A stretch of DNA of 64,000 nucleotides from Nitrobacter vulgaris (lineage in GTDB: Bacteria > Pseudomonadota > Alphaproteobacteria > Rhizobiales > Xanthobacteraceae). Shown here in pieces: positions 34,524 through 43,546 of this stretch. The position numbers and the translations under genes are program-made. How positions within the stretch are numbered: the first letter of the stretch is position 1; each line of letters starts with the position of its first letter. The notes beneath the pieces were generated by a model, which saw only the letters and a list, made by a program, of their open reading frames with translations, did no database searches and was not told the DNA's origin. Where the stretch lies: positions 62,001-126,000 of the forward strand of contig NZ_JAVDPZ010000008.1 of the NCBI RefSeq assembly GCF_031453995.1, in the 5' to 3' direction.

Positions 34524-35915
34524 ATGCGCGGATTTTTCAGATGGAGCAGCAAGTGGTGGCCGGGTGTCATCCCGCTCATCGTTCTTTGGGGGCTAGCCGC
34601 TTGGACGACAACGGGTCCGCTGGAAGCCGATCTGAGCGAGCAGGCCGCCGCCGTACTCAAGGACAGCGTTCTCGATAAAACCACGATCAGCGCCGCCGGG
34701 CGCGACATTATGTTCTCCGCCGAGGCGTTTTCGGAGCAGGAACGCAGCAACGCGGTGGCCTCGGTAGAGACGGTCCCGGGTGTGCGACGGGTCAACGATC
34801 GCACCGCGCTCGTCGCCGAAGCCAAACCGTTTGTCTGGACCATCGAACGGGAGGTCGGAAGGGTAACGCTCGGCGGAAACGCGCCGTTGCCGGTGGTCAA
34901 GAACAAACTGCTGGACGCCGCGCGTGCAACGTTTGCCGGCATCGACATCGCTGATCACATGGATTTAAAGCGCGGGGCGCCGCCGAGATTTGAAGCCGCA
35001 GCGACACTACTTATCGGTGAGACAGGCAAGCTCAAGACCGGCAAGGCAACGATTTCGGATTTAACGGTGAATCTGTCAGGTATGGCGCGTGAACTTGGCG
35101 GACGCGAGGCAATCGCCTCGGCGCTGAAGAATTTGCCTGACGGATACTCGGTCGCCAACGATATTCACGCCCCGCCATATGTCTTCGAGGCCAACAAGGA
35201 TCCGGTCGCCGGGACGCTGATATTGACGGGGTATGTGCCCGACAATGCGATTCATGCCACGATCGTTGCATCCGCGGGCCGCAAATTCGGCGAGAAAATC
35301 ATCGATAAGCTCAAGGCAAGTCTGGGTGCGCCGGCAGGCTTCGATGCCGTCGTCACGCGGGCGCTGCGATCTTTGTCGCGTCTGTCGACAGGGAGACTCG
35401 TCGTCTCTGATCGGAGCGTCGATCTCTCCGGCGACGCGCTATATGACCCGGCCGAAAGGCAAATCCGCGCTAATTTGCCCAAGGATCTACCTCGTGGCTG
35501 GGAGGCAAAAATGGAAATTTCGGTCAAGCCGCCGGCAGCCCCGGTCGATCCGACGGTGTGTCAGCAACTGTTCGGTGAACTTCTGGAGAAGCGCACCATT
35601 CAGTTTGAAACCGGTCAGGCGACGTTGGAGCTCGATTCGATCGGCCTGCTCGATCAATTGACGGAAACCGCGCTGCGTTGCCCGACGGCCACAATCGAGA
35701 TCGTGGGACACACCGACAGTGACGGTGATGCGTCATTTAACCAGACACTGTCTGAACGACGCGCGCAGGCGGTTGTGGACTTTCTGGTGAAAGCCGGATT
35801 GCCTGCCAGTCGATTCAGGCCGATCGGATTCGGCAGCGCTCAGCCAATTGCCACCAATGACACCGACGAGGGCAAAGCGAAGAATCGACGCATTGATTTC
35901 ATTGTGAGGCAGTAA
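34524..35915 (+). CDS. OmpA family protein with BON-like domains
   Basis: 463 residues from ATG 34524, with AGGA upstream. A single N-terminal membrane anchor (WWPGVIPLIVLWGLAAWTTT) is followed by two or three BON-like periplasmic repeats (about 30-320; ISAAGRDIMFSAEAFSEQE, and GTLILTGYVPDNA). The C-terminal OmpA/MotB peptidoglycan-binding domain (about 345-463) has IEIVGHTDSDGDASFNQTLS and AKNRRIDFIV. This resembles the BON-OmpA architecture of mycobacterial ArfA. It lacks a beta-barrel, so it is probably an inner-membrane protein reaching to peptidoglycan. The next gene is a small membrane protein starting five bases on. Confidence 0.88.
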   Translation: MRGFFRWSSKWWPGVIPLIVLWGLAAWTTTGPLEADLSEQAAAVLKDSVLDKTTISAAGRDIMFSAEAFSEQERSNAVASVETVPGVRRVNDRTALVAEAKPFVWTIEREVGRVTLGGNAPLPVVKNKLLDAARATFAGIDIADHMDLKRGAPPRFEAAATLLIGETGKLKTGKATISDLTVNLSGMARELGGREAIASALKNLPDGYSVANDIHAPPYVFEANKDPVAGTLILTGYVPDNAIHATIVASAGRKFGEKIIDKLKASLGAPAGFDAVVTRALRSLSRLSTGRLVVSDRSVDLSGDALYDPAERQIRANLPKDLPRGWEAKMEISVKPPAAPVDPTVCQQLFGELLEKRTIQFETGQATLELDSIGLLDQLTETALRCPTATIEIVGHTDSDGDASFNQTLSERRAQAVVDFLVKAGLPASRFRPIGFGSAQPIATNDTDEGKAKNRRIDFIVRQ

Positions 35916-35919
35916 AGAT

Positions 35920-36246
35920 ATGGTCTACCTGGCAGGATTTCACTGGGTTTGGCTCATTGTATCGTTGCTGCTTGGCCTTGCTATGGGTTGGATTGCGGTG
36001 GTGCATCGCGGGCGGGGAGTTTCAAAACCAACTGCGCGGTGGCTATCGGCTCTGGTCTTAGCGCTGATTGTGGCAGCTTTCATGCACGTTGTTCCCGGCC
36101 GGTTCGGTTATTGGCTTGACCTTGGACTGGTGATGCTCGGAGTCTATCTTGCAGGTTGCGCGGCCGGATCGTGGTTGCGCGAGGGGGTAGTCTCGCGTCA
36201 GGCGGCGTCCGGGGGATCGACGGAACACTCTGGCGAGACACTCTGA
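35920..36246 (+). CDS. Small hypothetical membrane protein
   Basis: 108 residues with three hydrophobic segments (WVWLIVSLLLGLAMGWIAVV-type start, WLSALVLALIVAAFMHVVPG, WLDLGLVMLGVYLAGCAAGSWL) and a short polar tail. It begins five bases after the OmpA/BON gene, so the two are almost certainly co-expressed and may form a complex. No named family was recognised. Confidence 0.8.
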   Translation: MVYLAGFHWVWLIVSLLLGLAMGWIAVVHRGRGVSKPTARWLSALVLALIVAAFMHVVPGRFGYWLDLGLVMLGVYLAGCAAGSWLREGVVSRQAASGGSTEHSGETL

Positions 36247-36324
36247 TGTGTTGAAATTAAGGGATTTGTTGACGCCGGCTGAATTCCACTAGGAACCAAA
36301 ACACGCTACGACCATGTCCCGTGA

Positions 36325-37431
36325 ATGAATGCGGAAAGGCACGACGTTGCCGTGGACCGCATTTCGAGGTTCTCGATGCTTGGATTAATACGCAGAGCGA
36401 TCTCGATTCTGCGCCGGAAACGAATCCTGCACAAGCTCGGTGTGGCGATCAGCGTCACTGTTATCGCGGCCGCTTTCTACGTGCTCTTCCATATTCTCCG
36501 GGACATCGATGTCGAGGAGGTGATGGAGGCCATCAAGCGGACCGAGTGGAGCTCGATCGCGTTGGCGGGCCTGTTCGTTGCCGCGGGCTATTTCACGCTG
36601 ACATTCTATGACCTGTTTGCAGTGCGGACCATCGGGGTCACTCATGTCCCCTACCGCGTCACGGCGTTCGCGGCCTTTACCAGCTATTCGGTTGGCCACA
36701 ACGTCGGCGCCAGCGTGTTTACTGGCGGGGCGGTGCGCTATCGCATCTATTCCGCTTGGGGGTTGAATGCGGTCGATGTCGCAAAAGTCTGCTTTCTGGC
36801 GGGTCTCACCTTCTGGCTCGGCAATGCCGCCGTGCTCGGACTTGGTATCGCCTACCACCCCGAGGCGGCGACGAGCATTGATCAGCTTCCGCCAGTGTTC
36901 AATAGGCTGATCGCAATCGCGATCATTCTTGCACTGATCGGGTATGTGATCTGGGTTGGGATCCGGCCGCGTCGCGTCGGTAGCGGGGCATGGACGGTGG
37001 TTCTGCCGGGCAGTCGGCTGACGCTGCTGCAAATTTTTATTGGAATCGTCGATCTGGGATTTTGCGCACTCGCGATGTACGTGCTGCTTCCCCACCAGCC
37101 CAATGTCGGCTTTGTCGTTGTCGCGGTGATTTTTGTGTCCGCGACGTTGCTGGGTTTTGCAAGTCATTCGCCCGGGGGGCTCGGCGTGTTCGACGCTGCC
37201 ATGCTGATCGGCCTGTGGCAGATGGAGAAGAAGGATCTTCTGGCCGGGATGCTGTTGTTCCGGCTGTTCTATTATGTTTTGCCCTTCACCATTTCCATAA
37301 TCTTGCTCACGTTTCGGGAAGTTTTTGTCAGCGCGCGAATGAGACGCGTGGGTAAGGCGCCGACCGGATCGAAAGCTGGACCCGACAGTAAACTGCCCTA
37401 TCTGGGGGAGCATGGCGATTCTGGCGCCTGA
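36325..37431 (+). CDS. Lysylphosphatidylglycerol synthase TM-region (YbhN/UPF0104) family protein
   Basis: 368 residues with about eight transmembrane segments. The start may be ATG 36325 or ATG 36376. Family features are FTSYSVGHNVGASVFTGGAVRYR, LPPVFNRLIAI and HSPGGLGVFDAAMLIGLW. It is the flippase-like membrane half of MprF without a synthase domain, so its role is probably lipid transport or envelope homeostasis. Its last 20 bases overlap the phoR start, so phoR may be translated from the same message. Confidence 0.87.
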   Translation: MNAERHDVAVDRISRFSMLGLIRRAISILRRKRILHKLGVAISVTVIAAAFYVLFHILRDIDVEEVMEAIKRTEWSSIALAGLFVAAGYFTLTFYDLFAVRTIGVTHVPYRVTAFAAFTSYSVGHNVGASVFTGGAVRYRIYSAWGLNAVDVAKVCFLAGLTFWLGNAAVLGLGIAYHPEAATSIDQLPPVFNRLIAIAIILALIGYVIWVGIRPRRVGSGAWTVVLPGSRLTLLQIFIGIVDLGFCALAMYVLLPHQPNVGFVVVAVIFVSATLLGFASHSPGGLGVFDAAMLIGLWQMEKKDLLAGMLLFRLFYYVLPFTISIILLTFREVFVSARMRRVGKAPTGSKAGPDSKLPYLGEHGDSGA

Positions 37432-38764
37432 CAGCACTCAAGCGGCTGCGGAAGCAAACGCCTCCCGGGTCTCAGGGCCCGGTGCGAGGTCCACATCCTG
37501 GCCGGACCGGTTGCGCCGCTCCGCGCTCATCCTGCTCGTTGCCGGGCTTGTTTTGACCGCACTGGTTGTGTTCGGCGGCTTGCAGCCTTTGGGCGCCATC
37601 GTTGCCTTTGTCTGCATCACCGGTGCGGCGCTGGTGCCCTGGCAGGTTCAGGATCCGGATGCCTCGCGCGAAACCGAACTCTGGGCCAATCCGGTCGAGA
37701 CGGAGGTGGCACATGCCATCGTTGCCGGTATGCCGGATCCCAACGTGCTGCTCGATAGGGTCGGCCGCGTCATCCATCTCAATGCCGCGGCGGCGCAGCT
37801 CGTACCGGCGTTGCGCCGGAGCGAGCTCGCGCAGTTCGCACTGCGAGCGCCTGAGATCGTCACAGCGTTGCGTGAGGCGATTGCGACCCGGGAATCGCGG
37901 CGGACGACCTATCTCAATCCTGTTCCGGTCGATCGGTGGATGGAATTGATCATCACGCCGATTCCGGTGCCGACTGCATTCGGTGGCGTCGACTATTGCA
38001 TGCTTTTGACGTTTCACGATCAGACGCCGTTGCGCCGGGTCGAGGAAATGCGCGCCGATTTCGTCGCCAATGCGAGCCACGAGTTGCGCACGCCTCTCGC
38101 TGCGCTCTCGGGGTTCATCGACACGCTGCAAGGTCCTGCGCGCGAGGATGCCCGGGCACGAGAGCGGTTTCTTGGCATCATGCACGCGCAGGCGGCGCGG
38201 ATGGCACGGCTGATCGACGATCTCTTGTCGCTGTCGCGGGTCGAGCTGTCGGCGCATGTGCGTCCAGAGACGATTGTCGATGTTGTTCCGATCGTACGAG
38301 AGGTCGTCGACGGACTTGAGCCGCTGGCGGCGGAGCGTCATGTCGAGATCGAGGTCGCATTGCCCGAGGCCTCGGTGCGGATCTGCGGCGATCGTGAGGA
38401 GCTGCTGCGGCTATTCGAGAACCTGATCGAGAACGCGCTGAAATATGGCGCGTCCGGCGGCAGGGTCATGGTGTCGTCGATGCTCGGCGTCTCGCCGGAG
38501 GGCGCGCCGGAATTCCGGGTGGTGGTGCGGGATTTCGGTCCTGGCATCGCGCCTGAGCATTTGCCGCGCCTTACCGAACGCTTCTATCGGGTCGACGTCG
38601 GCGACAGCCGGGCTCAAGGCGGCACAGGCCTCGGCCTGTCCTTGGTGAAACATATTCTCAACCGTCATCGCGGTCGGCTCCTGATCGAGAGCGTGCCCGG
38701 TCATGGCGCGAGCTTTACCGCTTGTTTTCCACAGGCGCAGAACGCGACGGAAGCTGAAAATTAA
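37412..38764 (+). CDS. phoR: Phosphate regulon sensor histidine kinase PhoR
   Basis: A 450-residue kinase. Two N-terminal membrane helices lie at about 37-75, followed by a PAS-like domain (100-205). The dimerisation/phosphoacceptor helix has NASHELRTPLAAL with His223. The HATPase domain has LIENALKYG, DFGPGIAPEHL and GGTGLGLSLVKHI. It senses phosphate status through PstSCAB-PhoU and phosphorylates PhoB. The assignment as PhoR, not another kinase, rests on its position directly before pstS and the presence of phoB at the end of the cluster. Confidence 0.93.
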   Translation: MAILAPDSTQAAAEANASRVSGPGARSTSWPDRLRRSALILLVAGLVLTALVVFGGLQPLGAIVAFVCITGAALVPWQVQDPDASRETELWANPVETEVAHAIVAGMPDPNVLLDRVGRVIHLNAAAAQLVPALRRSELAQFALRAPEIVTALREAIATRESRRTTYLNPVPVDRWMELIITPIPVPTAFGGVDYCMLLTFHDQTPLRRVEEMRADFVANASHELRTPLAALSGFIDTLQGPAREDARARERFLGIMHAQAARMARLIDDLLSLSRVELSAHVRPETIVDVVPIVREVVDGLEPLAAERHVEIEVALPEASVRICGDREELLRLFENLIENALKYGASGGRVMVSSMLGVSPEGAPEFRVVVRDFGPGIAPEHLPRLTERFYRVDVGDSRAQGGTGLGLSLVKHILNRHRGRLLIESVPGHGASFTACFPQAQNATEAEN

Positions 38765-38784
38765 ATAGTTTCAGATGCTTGGAT

Positions 38785-38813
38785 GTGTCATGCCACTGTC
38801 GTCAAACTGTCGT
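38785..38813 (+). promoter_or_regulatory. Pho box (three 7-mers at 11-bp spacing)
   Basis: GTGTCAT (38785), CTGTCGT (38796) and CTGTCGT (38807) are each separated by four bases, close to the PhoB consensus CTGTCAT-N4-CTGTCAT. The array lies 77 bases before the pstS start and just after phoR. It should serve as the PhoB-activated promoter element for pstSCAB-phoU-phoB. Confidence 0.85.
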
Positions 38814-38889
38814 AAAAGCAGCATCGGCCGTACCTAGAAGGGGCGATGAGCGCAACCGCGCTCTCTGCTCAATGCGAGGGAGATCGCGC

Positions 38890-39915
38890 ATGAATTTCTT
38901 CCGGGTCATCGCCGCCGCTGGCCTCGTCGTCGCCTCTGCGGCTGTCTTTTCGGTTCCGGCGAAGGCAGCCGATGTCACTGGCGCGGGCGCGACCTTCCCG
39001 TTTCCGGTCTATTCCAAATGGGCTGATGCCTACAAGAAAGAGACCGGCAACGGTCTGAACTATCAGTCGATCGGGTCGGGCGCCGGCATCAAGCAAATTC
39101 TTGCCAAGACGGTGACCTTCGGCGCGACCGACGCGCCGCTGAAGGCCGACAAGCTCGAGAAGGATGGTCTTGTGCAGTGGCCGATGGTGATGGGAGCGAT
39201 CGTACCCGTCGTGAATGTCGAGGGCGTGAAGCCTGGTGAACTGGTCCTTTCGGGCGAATTGCTCGGTGATATCTATCTCGGCAAGGTCACGAAGTGGGAC
39301 GATCCTGTGATCGCGAAACTCAATCCGGGCGTCAAGCTGCCTTCGGCTCCGATCGCGGTGGTGCATCGTTCGGACGGGTCAGGCACCTCGTTCAATTTCA
39401 CCAACTATCTGTCCAAGGTGAACGCGGAGTGGAAGTCCAAGGTCGGCGAGGGCACCGCGGTCGAATGGCCGGCGGGTGTCGGTGCCAAAGGCAATGAAGG
39501 GGTTTCCGGCAATGTCGGCCAGACCAAGAACTCGATCGGCTATGTCGAATACGCCTATGCCAAGCAGAACAAGCTGACTTATGTCGCGCTCGTCAACAAG
39601 GCCGGCAAGGCGGTGCAGCCGACCATCGCTTCCTTCCAGGCCGCGGCCGCCAGCGCCGATTGGGCTCACTCGCCGGGATACTACGTCATCCTGACGGATC
39701 AGCCGGGCGAGACTTCCTGGCCAATCACAGCCGCGACGTTCATCCTGATGCACAATGAGCCGGCCGACAAGGCGGCCTCCGCTGAAGCCATCAAGTTCTT
39801 CAAATGGGCGTTTGAGAAGGGCGGCAGGATGGCTGAGGAACTCGACTACATTCCGATGCCGGACTCGGTCGTCGAGCAAATCAAGAAAACCTGGACCTCC
39901 GAGATCAAAAGCTGA
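38890..39915 (+). CDS. pstS: Phosphate ABC transporter, periplasmic binding protein
   Basis: 341 residues from ATG 38890. A signal peptide (FFRVIAAAGLVVASAAVFSV, cleaved after AKA near residue 26) is followed by VTGAGATFPFPVYSKWADAY and the phosphate-binding segments GSGAGIKQI, GATDAPL and HRSDGSGTSFNFTNYL. It captures phosphate for PstCAB. It is the first gene after the Pho box. A strong hairpin follows its stop, so PstS is probably made in excess over the membrane subunits. Confidence 0.97.
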   Translation: MNFFRVIAAAGLVVASAAVFSVPAKAADVTGAGATFPFPVYSKWADAYKKETGNGLNYQSIGSGAGIKQILAKTVTFGATDAPLKADKLEKDGLVQWPMVMGAIVPVVNVEGVKPGELVLSGELLGDIYLGKVTKWDDPVIAKLNPGVKLPSAPIAVVHRSDGSGTSFNFTNYLSKVNAEWKSKVGEGTAVEWPAGVGAKGNEGVSGNVGQTKNSIGYVEYAYAKQNKLTYVALVNKAGKAVQPTIASFQAAAASADWAHSPGYYVILTDQPGETSWPITAATFILMHNEPADKAASAEAIKFFKWAFEKGGRMAEELDYIPMPDSVVEQIKKTWTSEIKS

Positions 39916-39922
39916 TCTTGGG

Positions 39923-39960
39923 TAGTGGAGGAGCGCCAGAGCGCTCCTCCACTAGTTTTT
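39923..39960 (+). terminator. Intrinsic terminator/attenuator after pstS
   Basis: A 14-bp perfect stem (39923-39936 with 39941-39954) with loop CAGA is followed by GTTTTT. It sits between pstS and pstC, which are otherwise in one operon, so it likely reduces read-through. Confidence 0.85.
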
Positions 39961-40033
39961 GACTGGTGCAAAAAAGCTGTCTCCGTATCCCGGGCATGAT
40001 GCTTTGCGAGACATACAGGACATAGGAATAGGC

Positions 40034-41032
40034 GTGACGGAAATAGCCCTTCATGGCAGCGCGGTGGAGTCGGCGGACCGCTATGATCGAACCCGCGCTC
40101 TGAACGCATTCAGGTTCGGGGATCGCGCGTTCTACTGGACCACGCGCATCAGCGCGATGCTCGTTCTGATGTTGCTTGGCGGAATCATCATTTCGCTGGT
40201 CGTGGGATCCTGGCCTGCGATTGTGGAGTATGGAAGCGGGTTCCTGACGACGCAGCGCTGGGCGCCGTCCGCCGAGCCGCCGGTGCTGGGCGCGCTGAGT
40301 CCGGTGTACGGCACCGTCCTGACCTCGGTCATCGCCATGATGATCGCTGTCCCGGTCGGAATCGGAATTGCTGTTTTCCTTACCGAGCTGTGCCCGCTGT
40401 GGGCGCGCTGGCCGATCGGCATGGCGATTGAGCTGCTCGCGGGCATTCCTTCGATCATCTACGGCATGTGGGGCTTCTTCATCCTCGGTCCGATCCTCGC
40501 CAACACGGTGCAGCCCTTCTTCATAGACCTATTTGAAGGTGTGCCGGTCCTTGGTGCGATCTTCGGTGGTCCGCCGTCGTATCTGAGCCTGTTCAACGCG
40601 TCGCTGATCCTCGGGATCATGGTGCTGCCTTTCATCACCGCGATTTCGCGTGACGTATTCGCAACCGTGCCGCCCGTCCTGAAAGAGGCGGCCTATGGCG
40701 TCGGCTGCACCACCTGGGAAGTCGTCTGGCACGTTGTGCTGCCCTATACGCGCGTTGGCGTGATCGGCGGCGCCATGCTGGCGCTCGGCCGTGCGCTCGG
40801 CGAAACGATGGCGGTGACATTTATTATCGGCAACTCGTTCCGCATCTCGCCATCGATCTTCGCGCCCGGCACGACGATTTCCGCAGCGATCGCCAGCGAG
40901 TTCGCGGAGAGCGACGGCTTGCATCAGTCGAGCCTGATGCTGCTCGGTCTGCTGTTGTTCGTTCTGACGTTCTTTGTGCTCGCCGCAGCGCGGCTGTTGC
41001 TGTTGCGGTTGGAGAAGAAGGCAGGGAAATAG
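40034..41032 (+). CDS. pstC: Phosphate ABC transporter permease PstC
   Basis: 332 residues from GTG 40034, with AGGAATA upstream; the frame is open to 39959, but that would lie directly after the terminator. Six transmembrane helices are visible. The MetI-like permease core includes LPFITAISRDVFATVPPVLKEAAYGVG (the EAA loop that contacts PstB) and GRALGETMAVTFIIG. It forms the inner-membrane channel with PstA. Confidence 0.96.
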   Translation: MTEIALHGSAVESADRYDRTRALNAFRFGDRAFYWTTRISAMLVLMLLGGIIISLVVGSWPAIVEYGSGFLTTQRWAPSAEPPVLGALSPVYGTVLTSVIAMMIAVPVGIGIAVFLTELCPLWARWPIGMAIELLAGIPSIIYGMWGFFILGPILANTVQPFFIDLFEGVPVLGAIFGGPPSYLSLFNASLILGIMVLPFITAISRDVFATVPPVLKEAAYGVGCTTWEVVWHVVLPYTRVGVIGGAMLALGRALGETMAVTFIIGNSFRISPSIFAPGTTISAAIASEFAESDGLHQSSLMLLGLLLFVLTFFVLAAARLLLLRLEKKAGK

Positions 41033-41114
41033 GCATGGCACGGAAGAACGGAACCCGGTTTTTCCCGACAAACGAATTCGTTTGTCCAGCGATTATGCCT
41101 GTTCAGGTCAAGCC

Positions 41115-41960
41115 ATGAATCCGATCTATGCGTCCCGCCGCCGTCGAGATGTTATCGTCCGCGCCCTCTGCTTTGTTGCCGCCGCATTCGGTGTCTCCTG
41201 GCTCGGGCTCATTCTGTTCACGCTGTTCTATAACGGTCTCGCCGGGATGAGCTGGCAGCTTTTCACCCAGAACACGCCGCCGCCCGGCGCGTCCGAAGGC
41301 GGTCTGCTGAACGCTCTTGTCGGCTCCATCATCATGACGGTGATAGGTGTGGGGGTAGGTGCGCCGATCGGGATGTTTGCGGGCACCTACCTCGCGGAAT
41401 ACGGCAAGCACGATCGCCTCGCGCCGGTCATTCGCTTCATCAACGACATCCTTCTCAGTGCGCCTTCAATCATCATCGGTTTGTTCGTATACGGCGCGGT
41501 GGTGGTCCCGATGGGAGGATTCTCGGCACTCGCGGGGTCACTAGCGCTCGCCGTGATCGTCATTCCGATCGTGGTGCGCACCACCGAGGACATGCTGAGC
41601 CTGGTGCCGAACTCGCTGCGCGAGGCGGCCTCCGCGCTCGGCTTACCGCGCTCGCTCGTCATCAAGCGCATCGCCTATCGCGCCGCGCGAACCGGCCTGA
41701 TCACCGGCGTGCTGCTTGCCACCGCGCGCGTTGCCGGCGAGACCGCGCCGCTGCTGTTCACCGCCTTGAGCAACCAATTCTTCAGCATGGACCTGACCAA
41801 CCCGGTCGCTAACCTTCCTGTCACCATCAACAACTTCGTGCAGAGCCCTTACGTCTACTGGAAAGAACTGGCGTGGAGCGCCGCGCTGTTGATCACCTTG
41901 GCGGTACTGGCGCTGAACATCATTGCGAGGTTGATGGGTTCTGAGAGGATCGCAAAATGA
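41115..41960 (+). CDS. pstA: Phosphate ABC transporter permease PstA
   Basis: 281 residues from ATG 41115, with six predicted helices. The conserved EAA loop region is LVPNSLREAASALGLPRS, followed by ATARVAGETAPLLFTALS. An N-terminal helix (ALCFVAAAFGVSWLGLILFT) precedes the MetI-like core. It pairs with PstC. The stop overlaps the pstB start (ATGA), indicating translational coupling. Confidence 0.96.
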   Translation: MNPIYASRRRRDVIVRALCFVAAAFGVSWLGLILFTLFYNGLAGMSWQLFTQNTPPPGASEGGLLNALVGSIIMTVIGVGVGAPIGMFAGTYLAEYGKHDRLAPVIRFINDILLSAPSIIIGLFVYGAVVVPMGGFSALAGSLALAVIVIPIVVRTTEDMLSLVPNSLREAASALGLPRSLVIKRIAYRAARTGLITGVLLATARVAGETAPLLFTALSNQFFSMDLTNPVANLPVTINNFVQSPYVYWKELAWSAALLITLAVLALNIIARLMGSERIAK

Positions 41961-42775
41961 CCCACGGTTCCGTCGCCGCCTCAGGCTCGGCTGCTCCACC
42001 GCCGGTGATTGATCCGGTCATTCCGGTGAAGATCGACGCTCTTAACCTCAATTTCTATTACGGCCAGCATCATGCGCTAAAGAACGTCAACCTGTCGATC
42101 GCCGGCAACCGCGTGACGGCTTTCATCGGCCCCTCGGGTTGCGGAAAATCGACCCTGCTTCGCATCTTCAACCGCATGTACGACCTGTACCCCGGCCAGC
42201 GCGTCGAAGGACGCGTGTTATTGGACGACGCCAACATCCTGGACCCCAAGCTCGATCTTAATCTTTTGCGCGCCAGGGTCGGCATGGTGTTCCAGAAGCC
42301 GACGCCGTTTCCGATGACGATCTATGACAACATTGCGTTTGGCATCCGCTTGTACGAGAGGCTGCCGAAATCGGAAATGGACGATCGGGTGGAAAAGGCA
42401 CTGCGGGACGGCGCCTTGTGGAACGAGGTCAAGGACAAGCTCAATGCGAGCGGACTCAGCCTTTCCGGTGGTCAGCAGCAGCGCCTGTGCATCGCGCGGA
42501 CCGTTGCGGTGCGGCCCGAGGTGATCCTGTTCGATGAGCCGTGCTCGGCTCTCGACCCGATCTCAACGGCCAAAATCGAAGAGCTGATCGATGAGCTGAA
42601 AAGGCACTACACGATTGCGATCGTTACCCATAATATGCAGCAGGCGGCGCGCGTATCGGACTACACCGCGTTCATGTATCTCGGCGAGATGATCGAATTC
42701 GGTCCGACCAACAAGCTGTTCACATCGCCCTTAGATCGCCGCACCCAGGATTACATCACCGGCCGTTTCGGCTGA
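41957..42775 (+). CDS. pstB: Phosphate ABC transporter ATPase PstB
   Basis: A 272-residue ATPase with Walker A IGPSGCGKST (residues 57-66), Q-loop MVFQKPTPFP, signature LSGGQQQRLCIAR, Walker B VILFDEPCSALDP and switch histidine IVTHNMQQAARVSD. An extra 25-residue Pro/Ala-rich N-terminus precedes the family core, as is usual in this order. It couples ATP hydrolysis to phosphate import and, with PhoU, signals to PhoR. Confidence 0.98.
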   Translation: MTHGSVAASGSAAPPPVIDPVIPVKIDALNLNFYYGQHHALKNVNLSIAGNRVTAFIGPSGCGKSTLLRIFNRMYDLYPGQRVEGRVLLDDANILDPKLDLNLLRARVGMVFQKPTPFPMTIYDNIAFGIRLYERLPKSEMDDRVEKALRDGALWNEVKDKLNASGLSLSGGQQQRLCIARTVAVRPEVILFDEPCSALDPISTAKIEELIDELKRHYTIAIVTHNMQQAARVSDYTAFMYLGEMIEFGPTNKLFTSPLDRRTQDYITGRFG

Positions 42776-42808
42776 GGCTGCCTGCGGAGACGCGAGGAGA
42801 ATTTTGAT

Positions 42809-43525
42809 ATGGCTTTCGAACACACCGCCAAGGCGTTCGACGACGACCTCCAGGAGCTGACGCGGCTGGTGTCCGAAATGGGCGGACTGGCTGAACGGCA
42901 GATCGTGGAATCCCTGGACGCGTTGATCCGCCGCGACGTTGCATTGGGTGCTCGCGTCGTGGCCGCCGATGCCGAAATCGACAAGCTGCAGCGCATGATC
43001 GAGGAACGCGCCATGCTGACTATCGCTCGGCGACAACCGATGGCCGTGGATCTGCGCGAGATCGTCGGCGCCATGCGAGTTGCTATCGATCTGGAGCGCA
43101 TCGGCGATCTCGCCAAGAACATGGGCAAGCGCGTGGTTGCGATCGACAGCGATTTCCGCCCGCTGAAACTGATCCGCGGTCTCGAACATATGACCGATCT
43201 CGTGCGGTCCCAGGTCAAGTCGGTGCTCGACGCTTATGCGGCGCACGATCTGCCTTCGGCGATGGCAGTCTGGAAGGGGGACGAGGAGGTGGATGCTATC
43301 TGCACCTCTTTGTTCCGCGAACTCCTGACTTACATGATGGAGGATCCGCGGAACATCGGGTTCTGCATTCATCTCATGTTCTGCGCCAAGAACATCGAGA
43401 GAATCGGCGACCACGCCACCAACATTGCCGAGACGGTGTTCTACATGATCGAGGGTCAGCAGATTCTCGACAAGCGTCCCAAGGGGGATATGACTGGTTT
43501 CGCATCGGCGACTCCACAGAACTGA
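42809..43525 (+). CDS. phoU: Phosphate-signalling regulator PhoU
   Basis: A 238-residue protein made of two three-helix repeats, each with the metal-binding E/DxxxD motif seen in AIDLERIGDLAKNMGKR and CAKNIERIGDHATNIAE. It keeps PhoR from activating PhoB when phosphate is plentiful. GAGGAG precedes the start. It lies 33 bases after pstB. Confidence 0.97.
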   Translation: MAFEHTAKAFDDDLQELTRLVSEMGGLAERQIVESLDALIRRDVALGARVVAADAEIDKLQRMIEERAMLTIARRQPMAVDLREIVGAMRVAIDLERIGDLAKNMGKRVVAIDSDFRPLKLIRGLEHMTDLVRSQVKSVLDAYAAHDLPSAMAVWKGDEEVDAICTSLFRELLTYMMEDPRNIGFCIHLMFCAKNIERIGDHATNIAETVFYMIEGQQILDKRPKGDMTGFASATPQN

Positions 43526-43546
43526 AACGGGATCAGGCGAGACACG

